Source of the DNA: Oxalobacteraceae bacterium
GTDB lineage: Bacteria > Pseudomonadota > Gammaproteobacteria > Burkholderiales > Burkholderiaceae_D
Length of the DNA stretch: 14,581 nt
Assembly (NCBI GenBank): GCA_947487325.1
Contig: CANKWG010000033.1
Coordinates: 1 to 14,581, forward strand
Reading direction: 5' to 3'
The notes under the pieces were generated by a model. The model was not told the origin of the DNA, did no database searches, and was given only the letters and a program-made list of their open reading frames with translations. The position numbers and the translations under genes were made by a program. Position 1 is the first letter of the stretch. Each line of letters begins with the position of its first letter. Positions 14,539 to 14,581 of the stretch are shown here, one piece after another.

Positions 14539-14581
14539 TTACTTTTCAGGGTCCTCTGCAGCAGTCGTCGGTGTCCCCTCG
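14539..14581 (-). CDS. C-terminal tail of a minus-strand gene (partial, cut by window edge)
   Basis: On the minus strand an open frame enters from the right edge and ends with TAA at 14539-14541, giving a 13-residue tail rich in Thr, Ala and acidic residues and ending P-E-K. Such a charged tail and the terminator-like hairpin 28 bases beyond the stop make a real convergent gene plausible, but the piece is far too short to name a product or to exclude chance. Confidence 0.3.
   Translation of the reverse strand, partial: EGTPTTAAEDPEK

Noticed and set aside
1..14581. CRISPR array, tRNA/rRNA genes, insertion sequences or attachment sites
   Set aside because: No regularly spaced repeats, no cloverleaf-like or rRNA-like stretch, and no transposase, integrase or terminal inverted repeats were seen on either strand.

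Overview
The window is about 14.6 kb of bacterial chromosome, roughly half G+C by eye. It looks like a Gram-negative proteobacterium. ThrH (known from Pseudomonas and relatives), an MBOAT next to periplasmic SGNH proteins, and several classical signal peptides all point that way. A beta- or gammaproteobacterium is my best guess, but the sequence does not settle the genus. I see no tRNA, rRNA, CRISPR array, insertion sequence, integrase or phage gene.

Layout: (1) Positions 1-157 hold the C-terminal end of an MFS transporter on the + strand. (2) From 9021 down to 159 runs a minus-strand series: a secreted protein of unknown function, an MBOAT membrane O-acyltransferase, two periplasmic SGNH hydrolase-fold proteins, an alpha/beta hydrolase, and a 7TM-SpoIIE phosphatase. 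The first four are tightly packed (12-bp gap, 2-bp gap, 1-bp overlap) and very likely one operon. The last two follow gaps of about 100-125 bp and may be separate units. (3) An AT-rich divergent intergenic region (9022-9391) holds a possible leader peptide and a terminator-like hairpin. (4) From 9392 to 14480 runs a plus-strand series: thrH, an acyltransferase-3/SGNH fusion of OafA/OatA type, a DUF459 SGNH protein, and a third large periplasmic SGNH protein that is a paralogue of the one at 3531-5051. (5) At the right edge there is a probable terminator and the tail of a minus-strand gene.

The main theme is envelope glycan acylation. Two unrelated families that move acyl groups across the inner membrane (MBOAT and acyltransferase-3) lie within about 2.2 kb of each other on opposite strands. 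Between them they are accompanied by five SGNH domains: three large ones with an inserted beta-rich domain as in Neisseria Ape1, one DUF459, and one fused to the acyltransferase-3. A reasonable model, which is inference, is a paired system that adds and removes O-acyl (probably acetyl) groups on a cell-wall or surface polysaccharide. The 367-residue secreted protein would be an uncharacterised component. The actual glycan is not identifiable from this window, because no polymerase, glycosyltransferase or export gene is present. thrH does not obviously fit the theme, and the SpoIIE phosphatase has no visible anti-sigma or STAS partner here.
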